This document shows, one piece after another, positions 40,769 through 50,696 of a DNA stretch of 64,000 nt. Position 1 is the first letter of the stretch. Every line of letters begins with the position of its first letter. This DNA comes from Thermoproteota archaeon (GTDB taxonomy: Archaea; Korarchaeota; Korarchaeia; Korarchaeales; Korarchaeaceae). Where the stretch lies: contig JAOZGR010000001.1 in NCBI GenBank assembly GCA_027491485.1, forward strand, positions 124,001 to 188,000. Reading direction: 5' to 3'. Below the pieces are notes generated by a model. It did no database searches and had not been told where the DNA came from. It saw nothing but the letters and a program-made list of their open reading frames with translations. Both the position numbers and the translations under genes were made by a program.

Positions 40769-41932
40769 TTGACCTGGACTACGACGGGAGAGGCTATTAT
40801 CGCTCACGAAGGGGCTAAGAGGGTAAGAGAAGGTCAGTTAAACATATATTTGAAGTGGTTGAAGGGCCTTAGAGGTCCTGTAGATAAAGGAGATCTAGTA
40901 GTTATAAAGGACGAGCAGGGGGATGTTTTAGGTCTGGGATTCTATGAGGGAATAGGGGCAATAGCCCTGAGAATTTTATCTAGAGAGTTAGAATATCCGA
41001 AAGAGCTGATTATCAGGAGGGTTGAGAGAGCTCTCGCTATGAGGGAGAGATTAAAGCTAGGGAACTTCTTTAGATGGATTCATAGCGAGGCTGATAAGAT
41101 ACCTGGGCTCATAGTCGATGTCTATGATGACATAATAGTTATTTCCTCAACTTCTATAGGATTGGACAGGAGAATCACTGCTATAGCGGAGATCCTGAGA
41201 AGAAGCTATAGACCATCCTCTATAGTCCTGAGAAACGACACTAGACCAAGAAAGGAGGTAGGGCTTCCTAGGGAGAGAAAAGTCCTATTGGGAGATAAGG
41301 TAAGCACCACCATAAGAGAGGGCGGAGCCCTTTTCAGAGTAGATGTATTAGAAGGACAGAAGACTGGATTTTTCATCGACCAGAGACCTAATAGAATGGA
41401 GGTGGGAGACCTAGCCGGTCCAGGAGATTTAGTTCTCGACCTCTTCAGCTATACTGGTGGTTTTTCGATACATGCCTCTTTATCAGGTGCCCATGCGACC
41501 GCTGTAGACGAATCGGGCTATGCTATTAAAACCATGGAGGTGAATGCTGCTCTGAACTCCGTGGATGTAGAGGGCATCCAGTCTAGAGTTAAGGAGTTCC
41601 TAGAGAGGGAACAGTCCACATATGACATAGTGATAGTAGATCCGCCTGCCCTCGCTCCGTCTAGGGATATGCTAAGGAGAGCCATTAGGACATATACGGC
41701 TGTAAATACCGCTGCAATGAGGAAGGTTGCTCATGGTGGGATAATGTTTACCAGCAGCTGCAGTCAGTTCATCTCCAATGAAACCTTCATGAAGATACTT
41801 ATCAGGGCATCAAAACTGGCTGGAAGAGAGTTAAAGTTCCTAGGTAAGAGAGGGGCTTCTCCCGACCATCCTACCGATCCGAATCATCCATGGACCAGCT
41901 ATCTCAAGGGATTTCTCATCCAAGTCTTGTAG
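40769..41932 (+). CDS. PUA-domain SAM-dependent RNA methyltransferase (RlmI/YwbD-like)
   Basis: 387 aa. N-terminal PUA-like domain (residues 1-75, GDLVVIKDEQGDVLGLGFYE), a middle EEHEE domain, and a Rossmann methyltransferase: GQKTGFFIDQRPNR near residue 197, VLDLFSYTGGFSIHASLSGA near residue 220 (SAM site) and IVDPPALAPS near residue 292 (DPPxxx catalytic region). Relatives methylate cytosine C5 in 23S rRNA. The start is TTG 40769 with GGAGGT 4 nt upstream. Its end overlaps the convergent AbrB-like gene by 17 bp. Confidence 0.88.
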   Translation: MTWTTTGEAIIAHEGAKRVREGQLNIYLKWLKGLRGPVDKGDLVVIKDEQGDVLGLGFYEGIGAIALRILSRELEYPKELIIRRVERALAMRERLKLGNFFRWIHSEADKIPGLIVDVYDDIIVISSTSIGLDRRITAIAEILRRSYRPSSIVLRNDTRPRKEVGLPRERKVLLGDKVSTTIREGGALFRVDVLEGQKTGFFIDQRPNRMEVGDLAGPGDLVLDLFSYTGGFSIHASLSGAHATAVDESGYAIKTMEVNAALNSVDVEGIQSRVKEFLEREQSTYDIVIVDPPALAPSRDMLRRAIRTYTAVNTAAMRKVAHGGIMFTSSCSQFISNETFMKILIRASKLAGRELKFLGKRGASPDHPTDPNHPWTSYLKGFLIQVL

Positions 41933-42134
41933 GCTCCAATCTGGTCTGTTTTCCTCCTTTAGGCGAGTATCTACGTCTATAAACGAGTTCTCCATTTTTT
42001 ATATATGCATACAGGATATCGCCCTGCCTCCATCCTAGCTCTTCGACTAGTCTCTTGGGTGCCGTCACTTGATAACTAGTATATTCCTTCCCATCTCGCT
42101 CCCACCTTTTAACCCTCAGTTTGATATATGGCAT
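41916..42134 (-). CDS. AbrB/MazE-like DNA-binding protein
   Basis: 72 aa. YQVTAPKRLVEELGWRQGD near residue 21 and then LYAYIKNGELVYRR form the swapped-hairpin AbrB fold, which binds DNA as a dimer. Such proteins act as antitoxins or general regulators; no toxin gene follows here, since the gene ends inside the methyltransferase gene on the other strand. It comes 8 bp after the NifX-like gene and is probably co-transcribed. Confidence 0.7.
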   Translation of the reverse strand: MPYIKLRVKRWERDGKEYTSYQVTAPKRLVEELGWRQGDILYAYIKNGELVYRRRYSPKGGKQTRLEPTRLG

Positions 42135-42142
42135 AGGCTAAT

Positions 42143-42514
42143 TTAGTTGGCATATTTTATGGGCATTACCCTGTCTGGAATCAACTTTACCTTCCCAGAT
42201 AGTAGATCCCTCAGGGCATCTTTCACCTCTTTAGATTTTGTTAGGGCTATCTTAACATTATTATTCACTAAGAACTCTGCTAGCTCTGGTTCTATATCTT
42301 TACTTAGAACGAGGTCTACATCTAGGCCCATAAGGACATCGAGTAGGTCTTCCTCTTTCAGTCTTCCTAGATTGAGGGAGAAAGCATCCACTACCACGCC
42401 CACTTCACTTAGCTCCAACACCATCAGGCCCTTCGCCAATGTGAAGCCCTGGGAGATCTTATTTGATTTCACATGCTTATCATCGCTCTCTATCGGTACA
42501 ACAAGTCTTGTCAT
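42143..42514 (-). CDS. NifX/NifB-C-terminal-like (Nitro_FeMo-Co) domain protein
   Basis: 123 aa. The RNase-H-like fold of iron-molybdenum cofactor carrier proteins is suggested by TRLVVPIESDD at the start, KGLMVLELSEVGVVVDAF near residue 28, and the LDVDLVLSKDIEPELAEFL and NVKIALTKSKEVKDAL halves. Stand-alone members occur in archaea without nitrogenase and may carry metal clusters. Paired with the AbrB-like gene. No nitrogenase gene is in view. Confidence 0.6.
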   Translation of the reverse strand: MTRLVVPIESDDKHVKSNKISQGFTLAKGLMVLELSEVGVVVDAFSLNLGRLKEEDLLDVLMGLDVDLVLSKDIEPELAEFLVNNNVKIALTKSKEVKDALRDLLSGKVKLIPDRVMPIKYAN

Positions 42515-42607
42515 TTAGATCCAACAACTTCAGCTCGCGCAACGATATAAAAGCTCCAAGTTATCTGTTTGATTGTGATATTTACCCCTTAATATGGTGG
42601 TCGGAGG

Positions 42608-45600
42608 ATGATTCCTGCGGTTTTCAGGAGCTTATGCCCAAATTTGAATGAGTTAAGGACCCATACAAGAGAGCTCTGCCTAGAAGAGGATATAGTTAGA
42701 GTAGATAAGGAATTTAATAGCTATGTAAGGTTCTTTGCATCGTGCCTAGGTTCTCCTCCATGGGAAATTCAGAAGATGTGGGCTAAGAGAGCTTTAGCAA
42801 GAAGGAGCTTTGCAGCCATAGCCCCAACTGGCGTTGGGAAGACAGCTTTTGGCCTCGTTACGAGCTACTATTTTGCTTATAGGCAATGGGGGAAATCTTA
42901 CCTAATATTTCCCACCTCTCTCTTGGTAGACCAAGCTTATGAGACTCTTTCTAAATATACTAAATCTGCTGGCCTCCCTCTAAGCATCCTTTATTATAAG
43001 AGTGGGATGAGCAGTATGCAGAAGAACGAGTTCAAGGAAAAGCTGGTCAACGGTAATTTCGACGTTCTAATAACGACCTCCCAGTATTTAGCTAGGAACT
43101 ATAACTTCTTACTCGATAATATTGAAACTTTCAGCTTTATATTCGTAGATGATGTTGATTCTTTCCTCAAAAACTCGAGGAACATAGATAGGGTCCTGAT
43201 GCTGATGGGTTTCTCTGAGGGAGATATTAAGAAAGCGCTTTCAGGGGAGGAAGTAGCAAAACGAGCAGATAGTGTTTTAATAGTCTCCACAGCAACAGGA
43301 AGACCAGGAGCAAGGACTTCTCTGTTCAGAAGATTATTGGGGTTTGATGTCGGAGTCCTTAGACAAGAGCTGCTCAGAAATATCACTGATGTTTATACCA
43401 GAGACCTAAGCAAGGCCAAAGAGTTCATGAAAGAGATGGGGGGCGGATTACTAGTATTTGTACCGAGACTTGAGCTTGCGGAGGATGTCACGAAGCTATT
43501 AGACTCTATTGGACTCACTTCGGCTGTTATGTCCGGATATGATGAAAGTGCTATAGAGAGATTCAAAGAAGGCGAGCTAGATGCTCTAATAGGAGCTGCT
43601 AAGCCATATGGGGTACTTATAAGGGGGGTTGACCTACCTCAGAGGATAAGATACGTATTCTTCTATGGTATTCCAAGGTTTGAAATGACAATAAAGGATG
43701 TAGAGGAGATGAGCGATAACGCGGTGATTGCATTCTTCTCTACAATAGCTAAGGGACTGGACACCAAGGCTAGGAGGATCGCTATCAAGCTGAGGAGAGG
43801 TAAATCAACTAAAGAGGATCTGATGAGAGCAAGAGATATGCTTAGAGAAATCTTAATGGATAAAGACTTGCTATCCAAGCTTGCTAAGATGGGAGACCTC
43901 ACAGTAATCCCTGAAGAGAATAAAATCGTAATACCTGACATTAAGACGTATATACAGGGCTCAGGTAGGTCATCTAGGCTTTATCCTGGGGGGTTAACTA
44001 GGGGCGCTAGTCTCGTCTGGGATCTTGACCCTGTGCTTAGCTGCTTCTTGAAGAGGGCTAGTGCTTATGACATAGAGTTCTCAGGCCTCAGCGAGATTGA
44101 TCTTCATAAACTGAAGGAGGAGATAGATGAAGATAGGAGGAGATACGGTCTTATCAGGGAGAGGCCAGAGAAGACTGCAGGTCTACTAAAGACCGCCTTA
44201 TTCATCGTTGAGAGCCCTAATAAGGCTAGAACAATAGCGAGATTCTTTGGAAGGCCTGGTAGGAGGATTATTGGTAATGTATTAGCATATGAAGTGACTA
44301 CCGGTAACTATGTAATTACGATAATGGCTAGTGGTGGCCATGTCGTTGATCTTTCAACTAAGGGCGGATATCATGGCGTTTTAATCGAGGAGAACGAGGG
44401 AAGAGAGTATATTCCAATATATTCATCAATAAAGAGATGCATGGATTGCGGTTACCAATTCACAGAGGAGGGAGATAAGTGTCCAAAATGTGGTTCAGTT
44501 AAGCTGAGAGATAGTAAATCCAACATTAAGTCCATGAGGTGGCTAGGTTTTGAGGCCTCCAGGGTAATAATAGGGACCGATCCAGATACTGAGGGGGAGA
44601 AGATAGCATGGGACATATATCAGCTAATTGCGGATGCTGCAAAAGAAGTTTATAGAGCTGAATTCCATGAGGTAACGAAAAGGGCCATCCTTGAGGCGTT
44701 GTCCAATCTTGGAACGATAGATGAACCTAGGGTAAAAGCTCAGATCGTGAGGAGAGTCGAAGATAGGTGGATAGGGTTCGAATTAAGTGAAGAGGTGCAG
44801 AAGAGGTTCAATAATAGGACACTCTCGGCTGGAAGGGCTCAAACACCAACACTTGGCTGGATCATTCAGAGGTACGCGGAATATAAGAAGAGGAAGAAGA
44901 TCACCTTAATAAGAGGAAATGGTATTTATCTAAGGGTAGATAGGGAGCTAGGATCTCCTGGTAAACTTAAGGCCAAGATAACATCTATAAGAGTTGAAGA
45001 AGATGTGATAAGACCTCCACCTCCCTTCACTACAGATGAGATGATAAGGGAAGCAAGTAGAGTCCTAAAGATAGGAGCTAGAAGGGTGATGGATCTAGCG
45101 CAATCTCTCTTCGAAGCAGGTCTGATAACATACCACAGAACTGATAGCACTAGGGTGAGTGATGCTGGTATAAGGGTAGCATCGGAGGTGCTTGGAGACG
45201 AGTTTGTACCAAGAAGATGGGGAGAAGGGGGCGCTCATGAGTGTATTAGGCCAACTAAGCCTTTAAGTGCCTCTGAATTACTCGAATATATCCGAGAAGG
45301 TCTAATTATACCTCCTGAGAGTTTCTCTAAGGATCATATTAGGCTGTACGATCTCATATATAGGAGATTCATTGCATCCCAGGCTAAGGAGAGCAGGGTC
45401 GTGAGGCAGAGGTATAAAATCGTTGTAGATGGAAACGAGCTCGAAGATAGTAGGATAATCAGTATTGAAGGTGGATGGGCGGTGCTATATCCGTTCTTAC
45501 ATCCTATAAGGCCTCCAATCAGTGAAGGAATAGTAGAGGTTGAAATAAGACATGTAAGTGTACCATCAGCACCTCTATATACGCAAGGCGAGATAGTAGC

Positions 45601-45904
45601 TCTTATGAAGGAGCGGGGTATTGGGAGGCCCTCTACTTATGCGACTATAATCGATAAGCTTCTAGCTAGGAAGTACGTAATGGAAAGGAAGGGTAAGTTA
45701 ATACCTACGAGGTTAGGCATCGCTGTCCATAAGTTCCTTACATCAAAGTATCCGGATCTAATAAGTGAGGAGAGGACAAGGGTTCTGGAGCAGAAGATGT
45801 TAGCTGTTGAGGAGGGTAAGGTAGATTATCAGGAGGTCATAGATGAGCTTTACGAAGAGATCCAAGAAAAGGTAGTTAGAAGTAGAGTTACTGGCCCTCA
45901 ATAA
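42608..45904 (+). CDS. rgy: Reverse gyrase
   Basis: 1098 aa fusion of an SF2 helicase-like half and a type IA topoisomerase. Helicase motifs: APTGVGKTAFG near residue 75, a DDVD Walker B near residue 180, and GSGRSSRLYPGGLTRGAS (motif VI) near residue 455. The topoisomerase half begins near residue 535 (FIVESPNKARTIARFFG) and has the catalytic tyrosine in GLITYHRTDSTRVS near residue 845. It introduces positive supercoils and is confined to hyperthermophiles and some thermophiles. The internal zinc finger CMDCGY..CPKCG is complete. The N-terminal one is reduced to single cysteines (LCPNLNE..ELCLEED). Confidence 0.95.
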   Translation: MIPAVFRSLCPNLNELRTHTRELCLEEDIVRVDKEFNSYVRFFASCLGSPPWEIQKMWAKRALARRSFAAIAPTGVGKTAFGLVTSYYFAYRQWGKSYLIFPTSLLVDQAYETLSKYTKSAGLPLSILYYKSGMSSMQKNEFKEKLVNGNFDVLITTSQYLARNYNFLLDNIETFSFIFVDDVDSFLKNSRNIDRVLMLMGFSEGDIKKALSGEEVAKRADSVLIVSTATGRPGARTSLFRRLLGFDVGVLRQELLRNITDVYTRDLSKAKEFMKEMGGGLLVFVPRLELAEDVTKLLDSIGLTSAVMSGYDESAIERFKEGELDALIGAAKPYGVLIRGVDLPQRIRYVFFYGIPRFEMTIKDVEEMSDNAVIAFFSTIAKGLDTKARRIAIKLRRGKSTKEDLMRARDMLREILMDKDLLSKLAKMGDLTVIPEENKIVIPDIKTYIQGSGRSSRLYPGGLTRGASLVWDLDPVLSCFLKRASAYDIEFSGLSEIDLHKLKEEIDEDRRRYGLIRERPEKTAGLLKTALFIVESPNKARTIARFFGRPGRRIIGNVLAYEVTTGNYVITIMASGGHVVDLSTKGGYHGVLIEENEGREYIPIYSSIKRCMDCGYQFTEEGDKCPKCGSVKLRDSKSNIKSMRWLGFEASRVIIGTDPDTEGEKIAWDIYQLIADAAKEVYRAEFHEVTKRAILEALSNLGTIDEPRVKAQIVRRVEDRWIGFELSEEVQKRFNNRTLSAGRAQTPTLGWIIQRYAEYKKRKKITLIRGNGIYLRVDRELGSPGKLKAKITSIRVEEDVIRPPPPFTTDEMIREASRVLKIGARRVMDLAQSLFEAGLITYHRTDSTRVSDAGIRVASEVLGDEFVPRRWGEGGAHECIRPTKPLSASELLEYIREGLIIPPESFSKDHIRLYDLIYRRFIASQAKESRVVRQRYKIVVDGNELEDSRIISIEGGWAVLYPFLHPIRPPISEGIVEVEIRHVSVPSAPLYTQGEIVALMKERGIGRPSTYATIIDKLLARKYVMERKGKLIPTRLGIAVHKFLTSKYPDLISEERTRVLEQKMLAVEEGKVDYQEVIDELYEEIQEKVVRSRVTGPQ

Positions 45905-48785
45905 GGACTAGCTCATCGCCCCTCAGCTCTAAGTTTTTCTCGGGGTGAAGTCTCCTATATCTCTCCAATGCAGCGATTCTGAATCCAGCGGGGACCATGG
46001 TGAGCATGTTCGCTGGAGCCCTTCCCCATACCTTGAGCATTATCTCTATCCTATTATCTATGGCCCCCCAATTCTCCACTAAAGAGTCCTTAGCTTCCTT
46101 AATCTCTGTCTCCAATATGTCTAAGGATTCCTCTACATTGGAGAGAAGCCTATCTGATTCGTCGAAATTCCCTTCCTTCATCTTAAGCTCGGCAGTGATC
46201 AATGTTGACTCAGCATCTGTCAGTCTGTAGGGTGAGATTTCAAACCCTACTATCTCTTCAAGCTCCCTCATCCTCCTCTTGATCCTATCGAGCCTCTCTC
46301 TAGCAGCGCCTAACCTAGTTTCTATTTCTTCCTTCTTTACCGTGGGGATTTTCATGGGTGGTATGATCTCTTCTATCTTCTCTACGGGCTCTTCTCTTAC
46401 CTCTTCCTTGACTACCTTCGGTATTTCAGGTACCTCCTCTTCGGGTTCAGGTGGCTTCATTGCTTCTGGTTTTGGTTTAATCTCGGGTTTAATTTCCTCG
46501 ACGGTGGGGATTTCCTCCTTTGGAGGTTTCCTAACGGGCTTCTCAATTTCGGGTAATTCTTTTTCCACCTTAGGGACTGGTCTCTCTTTGAGCTTTTCAG
46601 GCCTAGCTCTTTCTACCTCCCGGGGTTTCCTCTTGGCTAGCAGCAGCCCTACACCGATGAGCGCCAATGCTACAGCCAGTACCAATAGGTATTCCATGGG
46701 AATTGGTAGTCCTGATGGGATAGTGGTTGTCTGAACAGGGGGAGGGGTAGTCTCTACACCAGTAGTAGTGGTAGGTGGAGTCACTTTTATGGGGATAGCT
46801 TTCCTATCGATACTTTGTCCAGTAGTTGTGAAGACCTCGACCCTCACCTCCTCCGCCGGAGATTGCGGCTCTATCTCCAGTTCGGAAGTTCCCTTCTCCC
46901 CTGCTTTTAGTGGACCTATAGTTACTTCTTTGGAGCTACCGCCTATAGATACCTTCACTCTAAATGATTCACCATCGCTAAATCTGTTCACAATCCCTAC
47001 TTTCACCCTTAATGGCTGACCTACTTTAGCTATGGATGGCACCGATACCTCCTCTATGATGCGCCCACTAACTATGCTTAGGGACAGGTCTGTTTTATTG
47101 AGGATCTCACCATCCGATCTTATCGTGAGGGTTATGACGTTTGATGGATGTAGAGCAATGCTTTCTAACGTGGCTTCAAAGTGTCCTTCAGGCTGGACCG
47201 CTATTCTCTTCTCTACCTCCGAGATACCTTCTCCCTTAAGCCCTATTATGAGCTTGGATACATTCCAGATGTTGGTCCCGGATATCTTTACATTAAACTC
47301 CTCACCTACTACGACCTTTTGAGGGACTAGGATCTCCGGGTATCTAATGACGGGATATGTTGTTGTGGATGGAGTTGTTGTGATACCTCCCTTTGAGGAG
47401 AGCCACTCCTCTCTTGTAAGACCTATTGGAACGCTTGGCGGTAGTTTTTGGCCCTCAACTATTAGCCCGATAGCCCCCTTCTCTGGAAGAGTCAGGGTGA
47501 ACCTAGCTCCGCAACTTCCAGCGGAAACAATGGAGAGTTTCTTTTCGAACAACTCCTCACCAGCGAGAGAGACACCGTAGATTAGTGGAGCAACCGGCCC
47601 TCCACTTCTATCTGTCCTGCATATAAAACCCTCAACGTAATAGCCATCTGGTTTCTCCTCTATGCTTTGGATCTTTATCCAATAGCTGGGTAATGAGAGT
47701 ACAACCAGGTCCCCCAGACGATCTATGTAGCATGCATAGGATATGGGGCTATCTGGTACCATTAGCGTGGTGACTTCGCTGTATGGAGTGTGGCTAACGC
47801 CAAATTCCCCAAGTTTGAACATTTTGGAGAGATGATATGCTCGTATCGTCTTGTTCTGGGTGAAGTAGAGTAGACCTTCTCCTATAAGAGATGGTTGCTT
47901 AACCGGGAGAACCCACGTCTTTATAATCCCCTCGGAGGATAGATCGGATAGATTAACGAAGCTTATTTTCTGGCTGGTGCTCGTCATTACAGCTACCCCG
48001 TTGATGACTGGAAATTCCCCCGGTGGGGATGATCCCCCAAGGCCGAGCAAGGAGCCATCAACTATCCCATTGAAGTCGCCATTGAGCTCGAAGGAGACGA
48101 TCGATTGGTTCTCCAGTAGAACTCCTATATATCTTCCGTCAGCTCCATAGGCAACAATTCTCTCGCTGAATTCCTTGGTCCAGACTACACTCTTACTTGA
48201 TAAATCTACTAGCGCGATAGCTTTGTATCCTACGGCCAGTACCTTTCCCTCAAGGTATTTAACAAATCTAGGATTAAAGCCGACATCTATCTCCCATTTC
48301 ACAGACTTAGACCTAAGGTTTAAGGCCAGAATTTTGCCGGAGATAGTGGGAATTAATATAACTCCTTCCGTCCTGAGATAGGATAGATCGGCACCAGAAG
48401 GCTTGGACGGTAATTTAACTCTATCTACCTTCAGGTTACCCGTATTGGCATCAAATGCCTTTAGCTCAGATGTGTCGGTAACTACTACAGCCCACGGCTT
48501 CCCCCTTTCTCCAGGTACTATAATGGGTGATGAGGATATTTTCGACTTAGCGTTGACAGACCAGAGCTTTTCACCATCAATGGAAAATGAGACTAGCAGG
48601 TCTCCCCTACCACCCACTGTTAGGATTTTACCCGCGTGAAAGACAGGTCTAGGCACATAAAACTTGGGCTTTATATCAAATACCTTAATACTCCATTCCT
48701 CCTGTGGAATGAGTTCGTTAGATGCAACTGTTGTCAGAGTAAGTAGTAGGAGGAGCAGCAAGAGTGCTTTTGCCTGTGTTTTCAT
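45888..48785 (-). CDS. Receptor-like membrane protein: signal peptide, beta-propeller, Ig-like domains, TM, cytoplasmic tail
   Basis: 965 aa. Signal peptide residues 1-22. Residues 30-375 are PQQ/WD-like propeller blades (VSFSIDGEKLWSVNAKSKISS, LALNLRSKSVKWEIDVGF, VALVDLSSKSVVWTKEF). Residues 380-690 hold CARDB/Ig-like beta domains with TTTP linkers. A membrane helix at about 705-725 (YLLVLAVALALIGVGLLLAK) is followed by a Pro/Glu/Lys-rich stretch to about residue 815. A helical cytoplasmic domain closes the protein (residues 820-965). The 3' end overlaps the reverse gyrase gene by 17 bp. Family not recognised as a whole. Confidence 0.7.
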   Translation of the reverse strand: MKTQAKALLLLLLLLTLTTVASNELIPQEEWSIKVFDIKPKFYVPRPVFHAGKILTVGGRGDLLVSFSIDGEKLWSVNAKSKISSSPIIVPGERGKPWAVVVTDTSELKAFDANTGNLKVDRVKLPSKPSGADLSYLRTEGVILIPTISGKILALNLRSKSVKWEIDVGFNPRFVKYLEGKVLAVGYKAIALVDLSSKSVVWTKEFSERIVAYGADGRYIGVLLENQSIVSFELNGDFNGIVDGSLLGLGGSSPPGEFPVINGVAVMTSTSQKISFVNLSDLSSEGIIKTWVLPVKQPSLIGEGLLYFTQNKTIRAYHLSKMFKLGEFGVSHTPYSEVTTLMVPDSPISYACYIDRLGDLVVLSLPSYWIKIQSIEEKPDGYYVEGFICRTDRSGGPVAPLIYGVSLAGEELFEKKLSIVSAGSCGARFTLTLPEKGAIGLIVEGQKLPPSVPIGLTREEWLSSKGGITTTPSTTTYPVIRYPEILVPQKVVVGEEFNVKISGTNIWNVSKLIIGLKGEGISEVEKRIAVQPEGHFEATLESIALHPSNVITLTIRSDGEILNKTDLSLSIVSGRIIEEVSVPSIAKVGQPLRVKVGIVNRFSDGESFRVKVSIGGSSKEVTIGPLKAGEKGTSELEIEPQSPAEEVRVEVFTTTGQSIDRKAIPIKVTPPTTTTGVETTPPPVQTTTIPSGLPIPMEYLLVLAVALALIGVGLLLAKRKPREVERARPEKLKERPVPKVEKELPEIEKPVRKPPKEEIPTVEEIKPEIKPKPEAMKPPEPEEEVPEIPKVVKEEVREEPVEKIEEIIPPMKIPTVKKEEIETRLGAARERLDRIKRRMRELEEIVGFEISPYRLTDAESTLITAELKMKEGNFDESDRLLSNVEESLDILETEIKEAKDSLVENWGAIDNRIEIMLKVWGRAPANMLTMVPAGFRIAALERYRRLHPEKNLELRGDELVLIEGQ

Positions 48786-48919
48786 CTATACCTCCCTTCC
48801 GGTCTATCAGTTCTGCATCACCTTTTAAATGAGATTATCGTCATTTAATACCGTGGTATAAAGGGATTATCGGTAGCACAATAAGGTGCTAAAGTTAAAG
48901 AAATGAAGTGAGTTACGAC

Positions 48920-50668
48920 CTACTTATGGGAGAGTATTAGTGTCAGGGGGGATTTGCTATCGACCCTAGCGAATCCAATCCTTAGTAGCTGTATTAGATC
49001 CCCATTCTTAAGGTTGGCAAGCTCGGGTTCTCCGTAACCACCTAGCATCTCATAGGAATAAGGAGTCTTCGGTATGAAAAGTCTCGCGGGGACCCCTCCT
49101 TTGAGAGGAGCCCACTGTAGGATCTTCACCCCCTTAATTTTCTGTTCTTCACTGACTTTCAAGGAGATTTCGTCGGGATTTATGCTCCTTACGGTAACGG
49201 TCGCTAACCCTCTAAGCCTTATCTCATCGCCCACGTTGAGACCTCTAATGTCTTGCTGAGATATGTAGATAAGTGGTTCTTCTAGGGCTATCTCTCTAAT
49301 TCCCATATCGATCTCTGGGTGAACTTGTAACTTAGCAAGCGTTGGAGTGTCTAGTCCTTCTATGGTTGCCCTTATAGGATCAGGGACGAACATGTACCGT
49401 GGAACCTTTGGATCCAGTATCTTCCTGTTAATGGAGGCAATAGTATCGAAGTTTACCGTGGCATCTACCTTACTCGGACCTAGCTCGTAGAAGAACTTAA
49501 CTATGGATTCAGGTAGGATGCCCCTCCTAAAAAGTCCTCTTAAAGTTGGGATCCTAGGGTCATTCCAGCCCTCTAGTATCCCGCTCTCTATTAATGGTCT
49601 GATATATCGTTTGGAAAGAGGTATACCTTCCACAGTTATCCTCCCAAATTGAATCATCTTGTATTCCCTTAGTCCTAACTTCCTCAGTATAGCAAGTTGG
49701 ACTTCAACGTGAGGTTCGAATTCCTTACTCCTAAATGCGTGAGTAACACCTGTAAGCGAGTCCATGACGCTGATGGAGAAATCGTACACTGGATAAACCC
49801 TATACTTATCACCGTGTATGGGGTGAGGTGCTTCTACGATCCTAAAGATCCCAGGATCCCTCATCGTTAGATTTGGATGTCTCATATTGGTTTTCAACCT
49901 TAAATGGGCTTCTCCTTCTCTGAACTCTCCCGAGAGCATTTTCTCCCATAGTTCTAGGTTTATTTCAATGGAATGTCCTCTATGCTCACAGATTTCACCG
50001 TTTTTCCTCTTTGCCCTGACTATATGTGCTGGACAGGTACAAACATAGGCGTCTCCCTTTCTTATGAGTTGCTCAGCTAGCTCATACATCTTCGGTATGT
50101 GATAAGATTCTATTATCTCATCATCCCATTTCCCGGGCCCTAAGCCAAGTTCCTTCTCTGCAGCCTCAAGCAGGGTTGCGAACTCCTCTCTTATAGCCTC
50201 ATAGAATTCAAGTCTCTCTACCCTAGGGTTAGTATCCTCAAATCTAAGTAGGAACTTGCCCTTGTAGAGCCTAGCGTAGATAAATGGTACTAGGAGACCT
50301 TTAGCATGGCCAAGCGTCGGGTAACCATTGGGCTCAGGGGCAACCCTAGTAACTACCTTTCCCTCTTCAGCATTCTCTAAAGGAGGCCACTTCCTCTCCG
50401 ACGGTTTCTTCTTTTTCTTTGGTGGGCCAGCTAACTGACTGAGGGCTTCCGGAGGTAACATATTTATCTCAGCAACTACCTCCTCGACCAAGGAAATTAT
50501 ATCCCTTATCTTAGGTTTTAGCTCGGGTTTCGCCGCTATAAGCTTTCCAAGTACTGCCTTTGGACTAGCTTTACCGTACTTGAGGGCATTTTCAGCCGCA
50601 AGCTTGGTGATTAGCTCCCTTACATCTTCCAATCTAACACCCTTCGAGGATCCTACTGCCAAAAACAT
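48920..50668 (-). CDS. gltX: Glutamyl-tRNA synthetase (archaeal type)
   Basis: 582 aa class I synthetase. HIGH-type motif PNGYPTLGHAKGL near residue 113, KMSKS-type motif LSKRYIRPLIE near residue 353, and the archaeal/eukaryal beta-barrel anticodon domain in the C-terminal third (LRGLATVTVRSI, ILQWAPLKGGVPARLFIP). It charges tRNA-Glu and, in most archaea, also tRNA-Gln for later amidation. It is divergent from the NOP2/Sun methyltransferase with only 28 bp between starts. Confidence 0.93.
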   Translation of the reverse strand: MFLAVGSSKGVRLEDVRELITKLAAENALKYGKASPKAVLGKLIAAKPELKPKIRDIISLVEEVVAEINMLPPEALSQLAGPPKKKKKPSERKWPPLENAEEGKVVTRVAPEPNGYPTLGHAKGLLVPFIYARLYKGKFLLRFEDTNPRVERLEFYEAIREEFATLLEAAEKELGLGPGKWDDEIIESYHIPKMYELAEQLIRKGDAYVCTCPAHIVRAKRKNGEICEHRGHSIEINLELWEKMLSGEFREGEAHLRLKTNMRHPNLTMRDPGIFRIVEAPHPIHGDKYRVYPVYDFSISVMDSLTGVTHAFRSKEFEPHVEVQLAILRKLGLREYKMIQFGRITVEGIPLSKRYIRPLIESGILEGWNDPRIPTLRGLFRRGILPESIVKFFYELGPSKVDATVNFDTIASINRKILDPKVPRYMFVPDPIRATIEGLDTPTLAKLQVHPEIDMGIREIALEEPLIYISQQDIRGLNVGDEIRLRGLATVTVRSINPDEISLKVSEEQKIKGVKILQWAPLKGGVPARLFIPKTPYSYEMLGGYGEPELANLKNGDLIQLLRIGFARVDSKSPLTLILSHK

Positions 50669-50696
50669 AGATAAAGCTGTGGTCTATGTATCTTGG

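Noticed and set aside
42147-42518. 123-codon frame exactly opposite the NifX-like gene
   Set aside because: Serine- and threonine-rich antisense shadow; the minus-strand product has a recognisable fold.
46279-46734. Long serine/glycine-rich frame opposite the 965-aa protein
   Set aside because: Its composition is the mirror of the Pro/Glu/Lys-rich tail on the real strand; no promoter or ribosome binding site.
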